Shown: in pieces, positions 13,161 through 13,908 of the stretch
How the letters are laid out: each line of letters starts with the position of its first letter
Numbering within the stretch: the stretch's first letter is position 1
NCBI GenBank assembly: GCA_001564205.1
Contig: LKMY01000023.1
Coordinates: 1 to 13,908 of the forward strand
Source of the DNA: Nanohaloarchaea archaeon PL-Br10_U2g5
GTDB taxonomy: Archaea > Halobacteriota > Halobacteria > Halobacteriales > Haloferacaceae
Reading direction: 5' to 3'
Length of the DNA: 13,908 nt
Translations under genes and position numbers: made by a program
Notes under the pieces: model-generated
The model's database searches: none
What the model saw: only the letters and a program-made list of their open reading frames with translations
Told to the model about the DNA's origin: nothing

Positions 13161-13862
13161 ATGTCGACGCAGACGTGGACCGAAGCGCAGGTGCGGGAGC
13201 TACACGACGAGTTGGTGACGTTGTACGAGCCGGTCGACCGGGTCGCCGAACACGGGGCGGATCCGACCGCGGAGCCCGGCGAAGGCGTCCGACAGCTCGT
13301 GACGACGATCCTCTCACAGAACGTCGCCGACGCGAACACGAGCCGGGCGGCCGCGGCGCTGTTCGACCGGTACGCCGACTTCGCGGCGATCGAGGCGGCC
13401 GATCACGACGAGTTGGCCGAGACGATCCGCGTCGCCGGGCTCTCGAACCAGAAGTCCGCACGGATCCAGCGCGCGCTCGCTGCGATCCGCGAGGAGACCG
13501 GTGGTGCGTACTCGTTGGCGTTTCTCGACGCGATGGCGACCGACGACGCGAAAGCGTGGCTGACAGCTATCAAGGGCGTGGGTCCAAAAACCGCCAGCGT
13601 CGTGTTGAACTTTCACTTCGGAAAGCCGACGATGGCGGTCGACACGCACGTCGGGCGCGTCTCGAAGCGGTTCGGACTGGTGTCGGAGTCGGCGTCGAAC
13701 GAAGCGGCACACGACGAGCTGGACGCGTTAGTGCCCGACGAGCTGATCTACCCGCTGCACGTCCTCCTTATCAGACACGGGAGAGAACACTGTTCGGCGC
13801 GGGGTGCCGACTGTGACAACCCTGTCTGTGAAGGGTACTGCGACTGTGAGTACTGTTTATAA
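13161..13862 (+). CDS. nth: Endonuclease III-family DNA glycosylase/AP lyase
   Basis: A base-excision repair enzyme (233 aa) that removes oxidised pyrimidines and cleaves at abasic sites. LSQNVADANT (51-60) fits the N-terminal family motif. The helix-hairpin-helix is at 135-150 (TAIKGVGPKTASVVLN), with the catalytic Lys143. The catalytic Asp161 is in VDTHVGRVSKR (160-170). The C-terminus carries six cysteines at 211, 218, 223, 227, 229 and 232 for an iron-sulfur cluster. The E. coli spacing is C-X6-C-X2-C-X5-C; here the first gap is 6 but the second is 4, so ligand choice is uncertain (211, 218, 223 and 229 would give X6-X4-X5). The ATG at 13161 is preferred over an open upstream frame from 13098 whose extension is Arg-rich and unlike haloarchaeal proteins. 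Length is close to E. coli Nth (211). Its promoter is not clear. Confidence 0.9.
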   Translation: MSTQTWTEAQVRELHDELVTLYEPVDRVAEHGADPTAEPGEGVRQLVTTILSQNVADANTSRAAAALFDRYADFAAIEAADHDELAETIRVAGLSNQKSARIQRALAAIREETGGAYSLAFLDAMATDDAKAWLTAIKGVGPKTASVVLNFHFGKPTMAVDTHVGRVSKRFGLVSESASNEAAHDELDALVPDELIYPLHVLLIRHGREHCSARGADCDNPVCEGYCDCEYCL

Positions 13863-13863
13863 A
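13856..13863 (+). promoter_or_regulatory. TATA-like TTTATAAA overlapping the endonuclease III stop codon
   Basis: This palindromic sequence matches the nadM TATA box exactly. In the plus direction it would start transcription near 13886-13890, inside the last 46 nt of the window, and could serve a gene beyond the right edge. The T-rich part may also assist termination of the repair gene. No start codon can be assigned from what is visible. Confidence 0.35.
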
Positions 13864-13908
13864 CGGTGCGTACAGATCGGTGACGAACACTTCCAACGCC
13901 CCAGTCGC

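Noticed and set aside
1..13908. Defence system, mobile element, prophage or CRISPR array
   Set aside because: No transposase, integrase, repeat array, tRNA junction or compositional break was found; gene content and codon bias are uniform and the gene order looks like conserved haloarchaeal backbone.

Overview
The window is a high-GC stretch of a haloarchaeal chromosome (class Halobacteria; the sequence does not settle the genus). Four things point this way: very acidic proteins rich in Asp and Glu; strongly GC-biased third codon positions; archaea-specific genes (membrane-bound LonB, Nop5-fibrillarin, NadM, a TFB-like protein); and at least six genes whose start codon lies about 26 nt downstream of a TATA box, which is the leaderless promoter layout common in haloarchaea.

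Layout. (1) 1-2665, minus strand: a type IV pilus/archaellum-type secretion pair, the ATPase followed by the membrane platform protein, overlapping by 4 nt. The platform gene runs off the left edge. (2) 2666-3290, plus: a short divergent promoter region and a 153-aa haloarchaeal protein of unknown function (DUF5793-like). (3) 3295-6400, minus: an FAD-dependent geranylgeranyl reductase-family protein, a SAM hydrolase (SAM hydroxide adenosyltransferase) and the NMN adenylyltransferase NadM. (4) 6571-9879, plus: the membrane AAA+ protease LonB followed 27 nt later by a CPBP-family intramembrane protease. (5) 9958-11088, plus: a two-CBS plus ParB/Srx-fold protein and an 85-aa glycine-zipper membrane protein, each with its own leaderless promoter. 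(6) 11140-12691, plus: the C/D box RNP operon nop5-fibrillarin, overlapping by 8 nt. (7) 12726-13034, minus: a 102-aa TFB-like protein with a single cyclin repeat, divergent from (8) 13161-13862, plus: an endonuclease III-family DNA glycosylase with an unusual cysteine cluster.

Functional themes. The nadM-SAM hydrolase pair links NAD synthesis with SAM turnover and, as I recall, sits beside lonB in other haloarchaea. LonB and the CPBP protein form a membrane-proteolysis pair. Nop5 and fibrillarin form the catalytic half of the 2'-O-methylation sRNP. No tRNA, rRNA, CRISPR array, insertion sequence or prophage was seen. No stretch longer than about 170 nt lacks a gene. Most of the window is conserved chromosomal backbone. 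The less explained items are the control elements (palindromes at the nadM and 85-aa gene promoters), the mini-TFB, the CBS-ParB/Srx fusion and a possible leaderless 29-codon ORF.
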